A DNA stretch of 64,000 bases from Azolla caroliniana (GCA_043228905.1 JBHGNT010000003.1:23994001-24058000); one strand, 5' to 3'; counted from the first letter of the stretch, positions 30,788-42,063 are shown. Notes: generated by a model not told the origin, from the sequence alone. Numbers and translations are program-made.

Positions 30788-32899
30788 GTTATCGGAACCG
30801 AGGGAGTCGCGGTTACGCTCGTGGTTCGGCCTAACCGTCAAAAACTGGACCGAATGGCGCCCGTCCTGGCTCTTGACCCGCGCATAGGCCGAACCGTTGT
30901 CCAGCACCTTGGTCTCCATTCGAGCCGCCGTGATGTACGGTTCTCCCAGTATGACGGGGTGCGATGACGACTCCTGCACGAAGAAGTGCTGGTCTATCTC
31001 GACATCGCCGATCTTGACCCGTACATTCGGGCAGGCCCCGTGAAGTTCCTCGGTGGCGCGCGTCGCCGCCCTTATCTTCCACCCGTGCTTGGTGTTGATC
31101 GGCCATTTGCCCTTCTTATAGAAGTCCATGGACATCAAATTGATCTCCGATCCGTGGTCCACCAAAGCTATCACCGGTTCCTGGACATCGCCGATCTTCA
31201 CCGGGGTTTCCGTGGTCGCTCGGGCCCAGTGCGGTCTCGAATAGTGGCTTTCCGCCCACTCGTCTCCCAGCGCCATGTCGTCTAGGTGCGTCGTCCGCAC
31301 TTCCACCGGTCTTTCCGGTTCTGTCTCCGTTGACAGCCTCTTCCGTTTCACCAAGTCCACGATGGAGTCGTGGAACTCCTTCTTGGCGATTCCCAGCACC
31401 TCCCGTAGCGACAGCTCCACCTTGCTGTCGAGGATCCGTTCCTCCAGGACCTTTCGTAAGTCCGTGGTTCTTTCTATCTCCGTCCCCAGACGGTACCCGC
31501 CCTTCTGGGGTTTATCTTGCGTACCGGCCCCGCCGGCTTCGTCCCGTCGTGGCCCGGACCGGGTCTCGTATCGTTGTGAGGGCCCGGTCGTCCCGGGTTT
31601 CCCCACCCGCTTCTCTTCTACCAGAGCCTCGTAGTTCCTGCAAGCGGCTTCCAAGAAGCCCGTCTTTTCCTCGACCGGGTCGCTCCACCCGGTCATCTCC
31701 CGTACCCGTTTCTCCGCACGGTCCGATTCCTCCCTTTTAAGCCCTGCACCGGCAAGGCCTTCCAGCATCGTCGGCCAGAATCCGGCTTTGCTTTCCTTTC
31801 GGGCCTCGCCGCCCCCGACTCGAATACCGGCCGACGCCGAGTAGTGGACGGTTTCCGCATGTCGGGCCGCCGCCTCTTCCATCAACCTCTTCATTCCGCC
31901 TCGCCCGTCGTTTCGGTTTAGGGCCCTTCTCGTGTCGTTGGCGTGAACCCGGCCTTCCCATAGGTACACCACCCGGTTCCTCAGCGCCTCTGCGAAATCG
32001 CCGCAGTCTTTTCGGATGTGGCCGACCCCGTCGCACCACATGCACCTGTTCCCTGCCGCCGGCCGTCGGTCACGAGCAGGTCCTCCGCCTTCTCTGCGGG
32101 CTTGTGCGATTTGGAGGTCTTTTATCGCCCTCGTCAGTTCCTCCAACGCAGCTCCCCCAGTCGAGCCTCCGATCACGCCGGTCGGAGCCGAACCGGATTC
32201 CAGCCACTCCCGAGTCTCTTCCCTTCGCACCGGCTGCGCCGGCTCGAGTTTCCTCGCCGCGACTGAGCCCGACCCGGTTGCTCTGTCATCCTCCCATTCT
32301 CGCCGTTTGTCGAAACGGCCGCAGGCTCTCTTGACCGCCGCCCAGTCGGCTGTCAGCCCATCTTCGGTTTCTAGCAGGGCGCCCACGTGACTCTGATCCC
32401 TCTCGTCAACCGATTTGACAAACAGCAGGACCCGGCTTGTATCCAGGACCATCCTGTCAAGCGCCGAAAGGCGCGCGAAGTTCTCCTCGAACTCCCGGAG
32501 GAGTGCCGACGCATTCCTTCCTTTCCCGGGAGACTCCACACACTCCATGAAGCTTCGCTTCGAAAGCCGGAGCGCGTCGTCCAGTCCGTATTTTTCCAGG
32601 AGCCGACCTTCGAACTCCTCCCAGGTACGGCTCTCCGCCCGCACCTCGAGCACCTCCGCGTGGATGCTCGGCATCGCCACTCGGGGAAAACCGGCCAGAC
32701 GCCTGTCTTCCGGAATGTCCCGCATTAACATTTCCGCACCGTAGGACGCCAGGTACTTCGTGGCATCTTTTCCGGTGAATCGACCGATCGTTCCGACGAC
32801 CGCCTCAATAGCTCTATCGAGGGCGCCGGTGCCCTCGCGCGCGCTTACTATCCGATCCACGGCCGAAGCCATGGCCTCTGCAAGATCCGCCCCCTTCAT
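30773..32899 (-). CDS. gag: Gag-protease polyprotein of element A'
   Basis: About 708 codons from ATG 32899, beginning MKGADLAEAMASAVDRIVSA, to TAG at 30773-30775. Capsid-like N-terminal half; CCHC knuckle RCMWCDGVGHIRKDC; protease segment QEPVIALVDHGSEINLMS with D-H-G in place of D-[ST]-G, then HPVILGEPYITAARMETKVL, where a retropepsin flap and C-terminal part would fall. It differs from A by a few residues, such as FMEC against FMEW. No break found. Confidence 0.92.
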   Translation of the reverse strand: MKGADLAEAMASAVDRIVSAREGTGALDRAIEAVVGTIGRFTGKDATKYLASYGAEMLMRDIPEDRRLAGFPRVAMPSIHAEVLEVRAESRTWEEFEGRLLEKYGLDDALRLSKRSFMECVESPGKGRNASALLREFEENFARLSALDRMVLDTSRVLLFVKSVDERDQSHVGALLETEDGLTADWAAVKRACGRFDKRREWEDDRATGSGSVAARKLEPAQPVRREETREWLESGSAPTGVIGGSTGGAALEELTRAIKDLQIAQARREGGGPARDRRPAAGNRCMWCDGVGHIRKDCGDFAEALRNRVVYLWEGRVHANDTRRALNRNDGRGGMKRLMEEAAARHAETVHYSASAGIRVGGGEARKESKAGFWPTMLEGLAGAGLKREESDRAEKRVREMTGWSDPVEEKTGFLEAACRNYEALVEEKRVGKPGTTGPSQRYETRSGPRRDEAGGAGTQDKPQKGGYRLGTEIERTTDLRKVLEERILDSKVELSLREVLGIAKKEFHDSIVDLVKRKRLSTETEPERPVEVRTTHLDDMALGDEWAESHYSRPHWARATTETPVKIGDVQEPVIALVDHGSEINLMSMDFYKKGKWPINTKHGWKIRAATRATEELHGACPNVRVKIGDVEIDQHFFVQESSSHPVILGEPYITAARMETKVLDNGSAYARVKSQDGRHSVQFLTVRPNHERNRDSLGSDNREDF

Positions 32900-32921
32900 T
32901 TCCCACTCTTCTGCCGCCTCT

Positions 32922-32940
32922 TTCACGTCGGGTTCACCAA
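32922..32940 (-). other. Primer-binding site of element A'
   Basis: TTGGTGAACCCGACGTGAA, two bases from the 5' LTR end on the minus strand; same as in A and E. Confidence 0.75.
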
Positions 32941-32942
32941 GG

Positions 32943-33660
32943 TGTCGGGGTTGCTACGCCCTTGCGTGTAGAAAGGAGGAGGGACCACGGGGGTCTCGAA
33001 CCGAAGAGCAAGAGAGAGAGGAGAAAGAGAGAGAGACCCGATTACACAGAACCGAAGATCCGATTGCGCAGAACCGACGATTGCACAGGGACACGACCCA
33101 ACAAACAGAGATCCCAAATAAACGCCGACGCAGATGGACGCAACAACGAGAGATATGTACTTATGAATGCAAGAAAATAACAGACTAAAGTATTACAACC
33201 CACGGTGGGGCACAAAATATATACTAACGAAAACGAACAGGGCGGCGAACAGCTGCCGACCCCTGTATGTCGCGACGCACAGAAAGGGAAAACAGGTCGG
33301 AGGTGCTGCAGGACGCACTCGGGGCGTTCCACGGAACAGCGCAAGCCTCCTCGAAACCTGCACAGGTACGCGATGGAGCGGAAGACAGAGAGAGCAGGAG
33401 TGAGAGAGAAGCTCCGAAATCGGTTCGGCAGCACTTCGTCCTCTCCGCGGGAGATGCCCCACTTCTATTCTTCCTCTTCCTTTTTATAGCCCGTCAAGAG
33501 GCCGTTTGCCATTAACTGCATACCAACCGAATCTACCCACCTAGGATCCTCGTATGTACCTACTTCGTCCTTAGGTACTTCTTGGCGCGCGTGTGTGTGT
33601 AGAGCCGTTTCCCACGCCTTGTTCCTCCGATTCCTCTTGTGGGCGGTTTTCTTCACGACA
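32943..33660 (-). repeat. 5' LTR of element A' (718 bp)
   Basis: Same ends and sequence as the 3' LTR, with one extra T in the run before TATAGCCC (near 33483). Followed by ACGC (33661-33664), the right-hand target duplicate. Confidence 0.95.
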
Positions 33661-33664
33661 ACGC

Positions 33665-35451
33665 GCTCCGGCTTTCGAAACGGGACTTCATGGAATGGGT
33701 GGAGTCCCCCGGCAAGGGAAGAAACGCGTCGGCACTCCTCCAGGAGTTCGAAGAACGCTTTGCGCGCCTTTCAGCGCTTGACCGAACCGTTCTGGATACG
33801 AGTCGGGTCCTATTGTTCGTCAAGTTGGTGGACGAGCGGGACAGAGATCAAGTCGGCTCCTTGCTGGAAACCGAAGACGGGCTGACAACCGACTAGGCTG
33901 CGGTTAAGAGAGTCTGTGGCCGTTTCGACAAACGGCGAGAGTGGGCTGACAACGGGGCGGCCGGTGCGGGCTTTGTCACAGCAAGGAGGCTTGAACCGGC
34001 ACCGCAAGTGCGAAGGGAAGAAACCCGGGAATGGCTCGAAACCGGTCCGGCTTCGGCCGGCATGGTCAATGGCTCGTCCGGAGGAGCAGCGCTGGAGGAG
34101 TTGACGTGGGCGATAAAGGATCTCCAGATCGCCCAGACTCGAAGGGAAGGCGGCAAACCGGCTCGTGACCGACGGCCGGCAGCGGGGAACAGGTGCATGT
34201 GGTGCGACGAGGTCGGCCACATTCGGAAGGACTGCGGCGATTTCGCAGAGGCGTTGAGGAACCGGGTGGTGTACCTGTGGGAAGGCCGGGTGCACGCCGG
34301 CGACACCAGGAGGGCCCTGAACCGAAACGACGGGCGAGGAGGTATGAAGAGACTGATGGAAGAGGCAGCGGCCCGACACGTAGAGGCCATCCACTACTCG
34401 ACGGCGGCCAGAATTCGGGTCGGGGGCAGCGAGGCCCGAACAGAGGGCAAAGACGGATTCTGGTCGGCAATGCTGGAAAGTCTTGCCGGCGCACGGCTAA
34501 GGAAAGATGAAACGGACCGCGTTGAGAGACGGGTCCGGGAAATAACCGGGTGGAGCGATCCGGTCGAGGAGAAGACGGGCTTCGTAGAAGCCGCCTGCCG
34601 GAACTACGAGGCTCTGGTAGAAGACAAACGAGTGGGGAAAGCCGGAGCGGCCGGGCCCTCACAACGGTACGAGACCCGATTCGGGCAACGACGGGTCAAG
34701 CGCGCAAGATAACCCCAGGAAGGGCGGATACCGACTGGGGACGGAAATAGAAAGGACTACGGACCTACGAAAGGTCCTAGAAGAACGGATCCTCGACAGC
34801 AAAGTGGAGTTGTCATTGCAAGAGGTGCTAGGGATCGCAAAGAAGGAGTTCCACGACTCCATTGTGGACCTAGTGAAACAGAAGAGGCTGTCGACGGAGA
34901 CGGAACCGGAAAGACCGGTGGAGGTGCGGGCGACGCACATCGACGACATGGCGCTGAAAGATGAGTGGGCGGAGAGCCATTATTCAAGGCCGCACTGGGC
35001 CCGAGCGACCACGGAGACCCCGGTAAAGATCGGAGATGTTTAGGAACCAGTGGTGGCATTGGTGGACCACGGTTCGGAAATAAACCTGATGTCCATGGAC
35101 TTCTATAAGAAGGGAAAGTGGCCGATCAACACCAAGCACGGGTGGAAGATACGGGCGGCGACGCGCGCCACCGAGGAACTACATGGGGCCTGCCCAAATG
35201 TGCGAGTCAAGATCGGCGACGTCGAGATTGACCAGCACTTCTTCGTACAGGAGACGTCCTCACACCCGGTCATATTAGGGGAACCGTACATCACGGCGGC
35301 GCGAATGGAGACCAAGGTGCTGGACAACGGTTCGGCCTACGCGAGGGTCAAAAGCCAGGACGGGCGCCATTCGGTTCAGTTTCTGACGGTGCGGCCGAAC
35401 CACGAGAGAAACCGCGAATCCCTCGGTGGCGAGAACCGGGAGGATTTTTAG
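33665..35451 (+). pseudogene. gag: Gag-protease of element E, remaining part
   Basis: Continues as ALRLSKRDFMEWVESPGKG after A'. A TAG replaces Trp at 33894-33896. The knuckle RCMWCDEVGHIRKDC is intact. A deletion near 34709 shifts the frame after QRYETRFGQRR, and a TAG at 35041-35043 replaces Gln in the stretch before VVALVDHGSEINLMS (protease, D-H-G again). It ends at the shared GGATTTTTAG. Confidence 0.9.
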
Positions 35452-38400
35452 AGAGGGCTGCCAAGGCGTGGGGCCGAGACAGCCCGGACACTCGGGAAAG
35501 ACCCCACGACTATACGATAGAACCGAAACCGAAGGAACCCTGTACGATAAGTAGGAAATTCTGCTTCTCCTCGGCATCGTTGGCCGAGAAAAGACAAGGG
35601 CGGAAGTGCGACTTCGAGCGTGCGGAGTTCTCGGCCCGGACGAGGAAATCAGCGGAGCCGTGGAGGCGGTCTCCTTCGACGACACCTTGGGAATGCTGGG
35701 GGAGGTAGCCGGAGAAGACCTTAATGAAGACCGGACGATTCCGGTATGTTCCGAAGAGATGTACAAGGTCATCGCGAACTTCAGTCGGGGGCTCGGGTCG
35801 GATCAGACGGCCCGGGTTAGCACGAAGTACAAGACTGTGGACCAAAAGGTAAGACCCGTCGTGGCACCCTTACCGGAGGGCAGCGAGTCCCGAATCAGAG
35901 GGGTTGCATCGGACCCCAGTTTACGAGATCCGGCCTGCATAGGACACACCTTCACCGACGGGACGCTCCGGGAGCTCAAGATCGGTGGGGGCGGGTTCCT
36001 ACTACCGGCGGAGGAAGACCGGTTTCGGAGAATGCTCGGAAGGCACAGGAAAGCCTTCGCGTTTTCGCCGGAAGAGATCGGGTGCGTAGACCCGACGATT
36101 GTGGAGCCAATGGTGATATTCACGGTACCACATGTGCCGTGGAATCTCAAGCCGATTCCAGTACCGAGAGCCCACATCCCGAAGTTGATGGAGCTATTGA
36201 GGCAAAAAGTCGATATGGGCATTCTCGAACCGTCGAGTGCCCCATACTCGAACCGATGGTTTACCGTACCAAAGAAAAACGGAACATTGCGCTTCATTCA
36301 GGACCTGCAGCCGGTCAACAGAGTGACCATTCGGAACGCAGGAATCGGACCGACCATAGACGAGTTCGTAGAGGCCTTCGCCGGAAGGTCGATTTACTTG
36401 GTCGGTGATCTGTACTCGGGGTACGACCAGTTCCAGCTAGCCGTGGAGAGCAGAGACATTACGACGATGCGAACCCCCCTCGGCCTAGTGCGAATGTGTA
36501 CCCTGCCACAAGGAGGGACCAACTCGGTAGCCCACATGGTGAATGCAATGAACAAGGTACTGAGGGATTGCATCCCGGACATCACCATGCCGTTTCTAGA
36601 CGACATCCCGATCAAGGGGTGCCCGGTGGAGGAGAAGGATGAGACAGTCGGGCCGGACGGATGCCGGCGATTCGTGGCGACACACATCGACGACTGCGAG
36701 AAGGTGCTACAAAGGCTAGAGGATGCGAGGCTCACCTTCTCCGGGGAGAAATCAGCCTTCGGGCAATCGGAAATCCTGGTGGTCGGACACCTATGTGGAC
36801 CTTATGGCCGGAAGCCGTCTCCGGCAAAGGTAGAAGCCATATCCGCGATGAAGATCGATTATAGCTCGGTTACGGAAGTTCGGAGGTTCCTGGGGGCATG
36901 CGCGTTCTACCACATATGGATCCCACATTACGCCCACGTGGCGGAGCCGCTATATGGGTTGCTGAAGAAAGGGCGAAATTTCGAGTGGCAAGACGAGCAC
37001 ACGGAGTCGGTCCGGAAGCTGAAGGAAGCTCTTGCGGCAGCACCAGCGCTCCGGAAGGCTGTCTACGAGAAGGGTACCCCGGTATACATAACGGTGGATA
37101 CGAGTCTGACCGGGATCGGATGGGTCGTCAACCAAGAAGACGAGGACGGCATTCGGTCCCCGATCCGATTCGGCGCGAAGGTCCTCAGTGAGCGACAGCG
37201 AGGGTACGCCCAGGTTAAACGCGAACTCTGGGGTATCGTTTCGGCAGTAAAGGCCGACAGAGACTACCTGATCGGGACAAAAGTGATTATCGAGACGGAT
37301 TGCCTGCCAATTCTCGGCATGATTTCCGGATGCGCGACACCGGACCTGGCGATGCTCAGGTGGATAGCGTACATCAAGTCCTTGGACCCGGAAATATGGC
37401 ACATTTTCGGAAAGGACAACGCCATGGCCGACATGCTTTCGAGGGCGAGGTTTGATGACGAGGGCGGCATGGTTTCGGAGGACGAAGAAGTCGGCGTGGA
37501 CTTCTTCGAGGCATCGTACGTGATGACCGATGGGACGAGCACTCCGGCACTTAACGACATCGACGAGAGCAAGTACGACGGCGAGTGGCTCGAGATCGGT
37601 GGATTTTTGAGGACGATGACGCCGGATGCGTCGTGGACGAAGGACGAGGCCAACCGGATCCGGAAGAAAGCTTACCGATTCTTTCTCCGGGACGGATACT
37701 TATGGAAGCACTCGAAGAAGAGGAACGGCGTCCCGCTCCGGGTGGGTGGTGGCGATGAAGGAAGAACAGGAGGAGCTGCTGACGGGCTACCACGACAGCC
37801 CTTGGGCCGGACACCGTGGAACGTGGGCCACGTTCAAGAAGATAAAGGGGAAGTACTGGTGGCAGGGACTGTACCGGGATGTGCATCGGTTCATGACGAC
37901 TTGCGAGAGCTGTCAGATGCACTCCGTAGTCCGACATCGGGACAAGCTTCACCCTACGTACCCTCCGACCATCCACTTCAAATGGATGGTAGACCTGGTG
38001 ACGATGCCGATGGGAGTAGGACAGATGCGGTATCTGGTCGTGGCTCGGGAAGATCTGACGAACCAGGTGGAAGGCCGAGCCCTTCAAAACAAAACGACTG
38101 CGGCCGTATGTCGGTTCCTGATCGAGGACGTGATATGCCGGTACGGGTGCGTCGGGAAGATCGTGGCTGATCGCGGGGAGTTGGACGCCGAAGGGGCCGA
38201 GGAGCTGTTCGACCGGCTAAGAGTCAAGCTCTCGCTTACCACTGCGTACAATCCGGAGGTGAATGGGAAGGTGGAGCGCGGACACGGACCGATCGTCAAG
38301 GCGTTAGTTCGGGCATGCGGAGGTCAAGTCGGGAACTGGCCGCGGCTGTTGCCTTACGCGTTGTGGGCGGACCGAACTACGCACAGTTCGGTAACCGGAT

Positions 38401-38927
38401 TCATGCCGGCAGAACTCATGTTTGGGCAGAAGCCGGTCATGCCGATGGAACGTACGATCTCCTCGTGGGCAACCGTGGACTGGAGAGACGAGATGAGCCG
38501 GGAGGAACTGCTGGCGGCGCGTATACGACAGCTCGAGTGAAGACCGGAGGACGTGGAGCAGGCTACTGAAAGGCTTCGGGAAGCAAGGATGAGGAACAAA
38601 GCCCGGTTCGACCGAACGCACCGGCTCCGACTGAAGAAGATCGAGGAAGGCGACTGGGTGCTAGTCTACGACAGCAGCCTTGACAACCAGCACCGAGCGA
38701 CACGGAAGTTCGCAACAAGGTGGTTCGGGCCTTACGTGGTACAAAGCGCCAACGACAACGGGACGTACCATCTGGCGGAGCTCGACGGCACGAGAATGGC
38801 GATACCGGTAGCTCGGAAGTGGATCAAAGCGTTCAAGAAGCGTCACGACGACGAGCCGGATCCGGTTGGCCTGGACCGCGACGACGAACGATCCGAAACC
38901 GAGGAAGAACCGACGGGCGGGGAATGA
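35448..38927 (+). pseudogene. pol: pol of element E (RT-RNase H-integrase)
   Basis: The -1 frame opens at the conserved slip site, and the linker (FLERAAKAWGRDSPD) is preserved in that frame, as in A'. A shift occurs near 35580-35610, then it is open through RT (PFLDDIPIKG) and RNase H to about 37740. There a 4-base duplication (GGGT) shifts the frame just before integrase. Integrase (AYHDS-type finger, CESCQMHSVV, KWMVDLVTM, VADRGELDAEGA, NGKVERGH) runs to a TGA at 38538-38540 and resumes to 38927. Tail without chromodomain. Confidence 0.92.
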
Positions 38928-39000
38928 AGGCTGGACCGGTTTTCTCCGTCCCGACTCAATTTGGCGCATGCCGGTGGATGCGCGGTTAGGTGGGGGCGGA

Positions 39001-39639
39001 TGTCGTGAAGAAAACCGTCCACAAGCAGAATCGGTGCACAGGAGCGTAGGAACCGGCTCTTCTCAGATGTTGTCCATAGAAGATCCTAGGCGGGTAGATT
39101 TAGTGGGTAGGAAGTAAAGGGGAAACGGCTCCTTCCTTGCCTATAAAAAGGAGGGAGACGAGAAGGGGGGGGGGGGGGGGGATCGCGGAGAGTCGAGGAC
39201 GAAGTGCTGTCGGTTTGCGTGCGAAGGCTTCTCTCTCTCTCTCTCTAGTTCGCAAACTCCATAGCTTCCTTCTGTGCAGGTTTCGGGAGGCTTGCGCTGC
39301 TCTGAGGAATGCCCGAGTGCTTCCGGCAGCGCCTCCAAACTGATCCTGTCTTTCTATGCGTTTACGAACAGGCATCGGCATCTGTTCGCCGGCCTGTTCG
39401 GTTGTAACCGACTTCGTGTTTTTGTTGCTTCCGTGTTCTTGTTGTTGTCTTTGTTAATACATACATACATTCGTGTCTCTCTGTGTCGCTGTCCCACTCG
39501 CGTCTTTGTGTCGAAGGGCCGTGTCCCTGTGAATCTACGCTCGCACGTAGTGGGTCTCTTGTCCCTTCTCTCTTGCTCTTCGGTACAGGACCCCTGAGGT
39601 CCCGCCTCATTCCACGCATCCGCGAGGAAAACCTCGACA
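39001..39639 (+). repeat. 3' LTR of element E (639 bp)
   Basis: Same ends as the 5' LTR; its G run (about 39167-39181) is twice as long. Preceded by the polypurine tract AGGTGGGGGCGGA and followed by the ACGG duplicate. Confidence 0.93.
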
Positions 39640-42063
39640 ACGGCGAGTACTAGAGACTCGGTCGTGCATTCCCCACGCAGGAAGCCGAGGAGACGGCTTA
39701 CGCGCAAGGAAAAAGGCAAGAAGAAAATGCCGAAATACGACTTCGACAGCGCCAAGTCAGATCGGAGTGAGTCTGAATACAGGCAAACTGAAAAATAACC
39801 TCCACGGAAGAGGTCGACAGTAGCCAAGAAAGTCGTGAAATCGGGTAATCACGAATTACGCCGATCTACCCGCCTCAGGAACCCCGTAAAGAGATACAGG
39901 TATAATGAGTACATGGCGCACCATTACGCGTACATGACGTGAGTGGCGGAAGTGCGTGAGCCGGAGAGCTACGCAGAATCAGCGAAGGACGCAAATTGGC
40001 GTGCTGCAATGGAGGAAGAGATGCACACCTTAACGCAGAACGAGACATGGGACCTGGTTGACGCACCGAAGGGTGTGAAGCCGATCGGCTGCCGGTGGGT
40101 GTATAAAGTGAAACACAACACAGACGGCTCCGTCAACCGCTACAAGGCCTGTTTAGTAGCAAAAGGCTATGCACAGAAGCACGACGTGGACTATGAAGAG
40201 ATCTTCGCGCCTGTCGCAAAGATGACTACCGTGCGAGTCCTGCTAGTCGTAGCTGCGGCAAAGGGGTGGCACTTACATTAGATGGATGTAAAGAATGCAT
40301 TCCTAAAAGGTGATCTTGAGGAACAGGTGTACATGGTACAGCCCCCTAGATTTCTATCCGAACAAAACATCTCGACAGTCCGCCAATTGAAGAGACCCTG
40401 ATATGGACTAAAGCAAGCCCCGCAAGCTTGGAATGCAAAGATTACGCAACAGTTGCGTAGGATGGGGTTTGCATCGTCGAAATCGGACTCTTCTCTATTT
40501 GTTCGGCAAGGACAATATGGACCAGTCAGCCTGCTCCTGTACGTTGATGATTTAGTTATCGCCGGTGCCAACCTTGACGAAATCCGCCGCGTGAAGTCTC
40601 AACTTGCGGCATCATTTGAAATGAAGGATCTCGGAGACCTTCATTACTTCCTCGGGATCGAAGTGATCCGTACCCTCGAAGGCATATTGCTCAGCCAACA
40701 TCATTACGTGTTGAATATGCTCTTCAAGTTCGGAATGGCAAACTATAAGCCCATCTCGACCCCTCTGGATAGAACCGCAAAGCTTCGTCGAGATTCGGGA
40801 AAGGCATGCGACCCGACACGGTTCCGACAGATTGTCGGAAGCCTTATCTATCTGACAATTACTCGGTCGGATCTTAGTTATCCAGTCAGCCGGATCAGTC
40901 AATTCATGTCGCAGCCTATGGCCGAACACTTTCAATGCGCGCAACGGATATTGCGATATGTCAGCGGCATGAAAGACATGGTGTTGATATATCAAGCAAG
41001 CGTAGCCGAACAGTTAGTCGGCTACACGGATGTCGATTGGGCTGGAAACGCCAGTGACCGTAGATCCACATCCGGATACGCCTTCTCGTTAGGAAGTGCG
41101 GCGATCGCGTGGAGCAGCAAAAAGCAACTGACAATAGCAATGTCAAGCACGGAGGCCGAATATCAAGGGGCGACTATCGCTACGTGCGAAGTCATTTGGC
41201 TGAAATGGCTATTACGGGATCTGTAGGTAGAGGTGTCTGATCTAACAACAATCTTTTGTGACAACCTTAGCAGTATCCACCTTGCGAAGAACACCATTTT
41301 CCACGCCCTGACCAAGCACATTGAGGTGCATTACCATTTTGTCCGCGAGCGGGTCCTTTCAGGTGAAGTCGGACTGGTGCATGTTTCGATTGATCAGCAG
41401 GTTGCCGACATCTTCACCAAGCCTTTTGGTCTCGACAAGTTACGGCATTTCTCGAGTGAGCTAGGGTTGGGTCACCTCGACATGTTGAACTTGAGGGGGA
41501 GAAAGGAAGACAAACAGGAACAAGAGTGTGAAAGGATCGGAGGTGTTCATCACGGCGGAAGTGACCATGATGAGGAATCGGATGAAGAATTCGATTTCGG
41601 ACCGGTTGAAGAAGCCCAAGAAGAAAGCAAGGGCCACAATCATAGGGAAGAGCCGAGGACAGCCAAATCAGGGGGAGATACAGCCAAGAAGGGCGTAAAG
41701 GCCAAGACCAAGACATGGTCTGATGTAGTCAAAGGCCTAAAGACAGGAGACGAATTGGAGACAACCAATTCGGATGAGAGCGGAATTGAATCGGAAGCAT
41801 TCGGTTCAATCGGAATGTTCGATTCGGATACGCCAAATCAACTGAAGGCCATGTGGAGAAAAGGGCAGCAAAGGACGCATCGACACCGCAACAGCAAGGG
41901 AGTTGAGAAGGGCCAAACAAGCAGACAAGCCGACAGGAAGGGTCGAAGTGCGCGGAATCGAACGGGTCAAGGAGCGCGAGCGAGGCGTGAAGCCAGAAGG
42001 AACCGGAGTGTAGATCCGGAACAGCGGACGGAACCTCAAGTTGAGCTTGAGGGGGAGTGTTGA
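39640..42063 (+). pseudogene. pol: RT-RNase H of copia H with a C-terminal extension
   Basis: Starts in the integrase-RT linker (TASTRDSVVHSPRRKPRR). RT carries NETWDLVDAPKGVKPIGCRW, MDVKNAFLKGDLEEQVYM, YGLKQAPQAWN and LLLYVDDLVIAGAN; RNase H has SSTEAEYQGA, FCDNLSSIHLAKN and TKHIEVHYHF, ending ADIFTKPFGLDKLRHF. Stops lie near 39798, 39940, 40281, 40401 and 41226. After LNLRGR the frame stays open for about 190 further residues, first acidic (DEESDEEFDFGPVEE) then strongly basic (RNRTGQGARARREARRNR). It stops only at the LTR boundary. Confidence 0.87.

Larger units (their letters stand above)
26496..33660 (-). mobile_element. Ty3/gypsy element A', complete and apparently intact
   Basis: A 7165-bp element with 717- and 718-bp LTRs that by eye differ only in one homopolymer T. 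ACGC is duplicated at 26492-26495 and 33661-33664, and its removal restores the E gag frame (LDD-ALRLSK). It has a primer-binding site, an open gag-protease, an open pol through integrase and a polypurine tract. It is the best candidate here for an autonomous, recently moved element. Copy A at 1-5270 is its near twin. Confidence 0.95.
25496..39639 (+). mobile_element. Ty3/gypsy element E, interrupted by A'
   Basis: LTRs at 25496-26126 and 39001-39639, with ACGG duplicated outside them. The interior is homologous to A in gag and pol, but its LTRs share only their ends with A. A' is inserted in its gag. Breaks: TAG at 33894-33896 (Trp in A), a frameshift near 34709, TAG at 35041-35043 (Gln in A), a 4-base duplication near 37741 and TGA at 38538-38540 (Arg in A). 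Confidence 0.93.
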
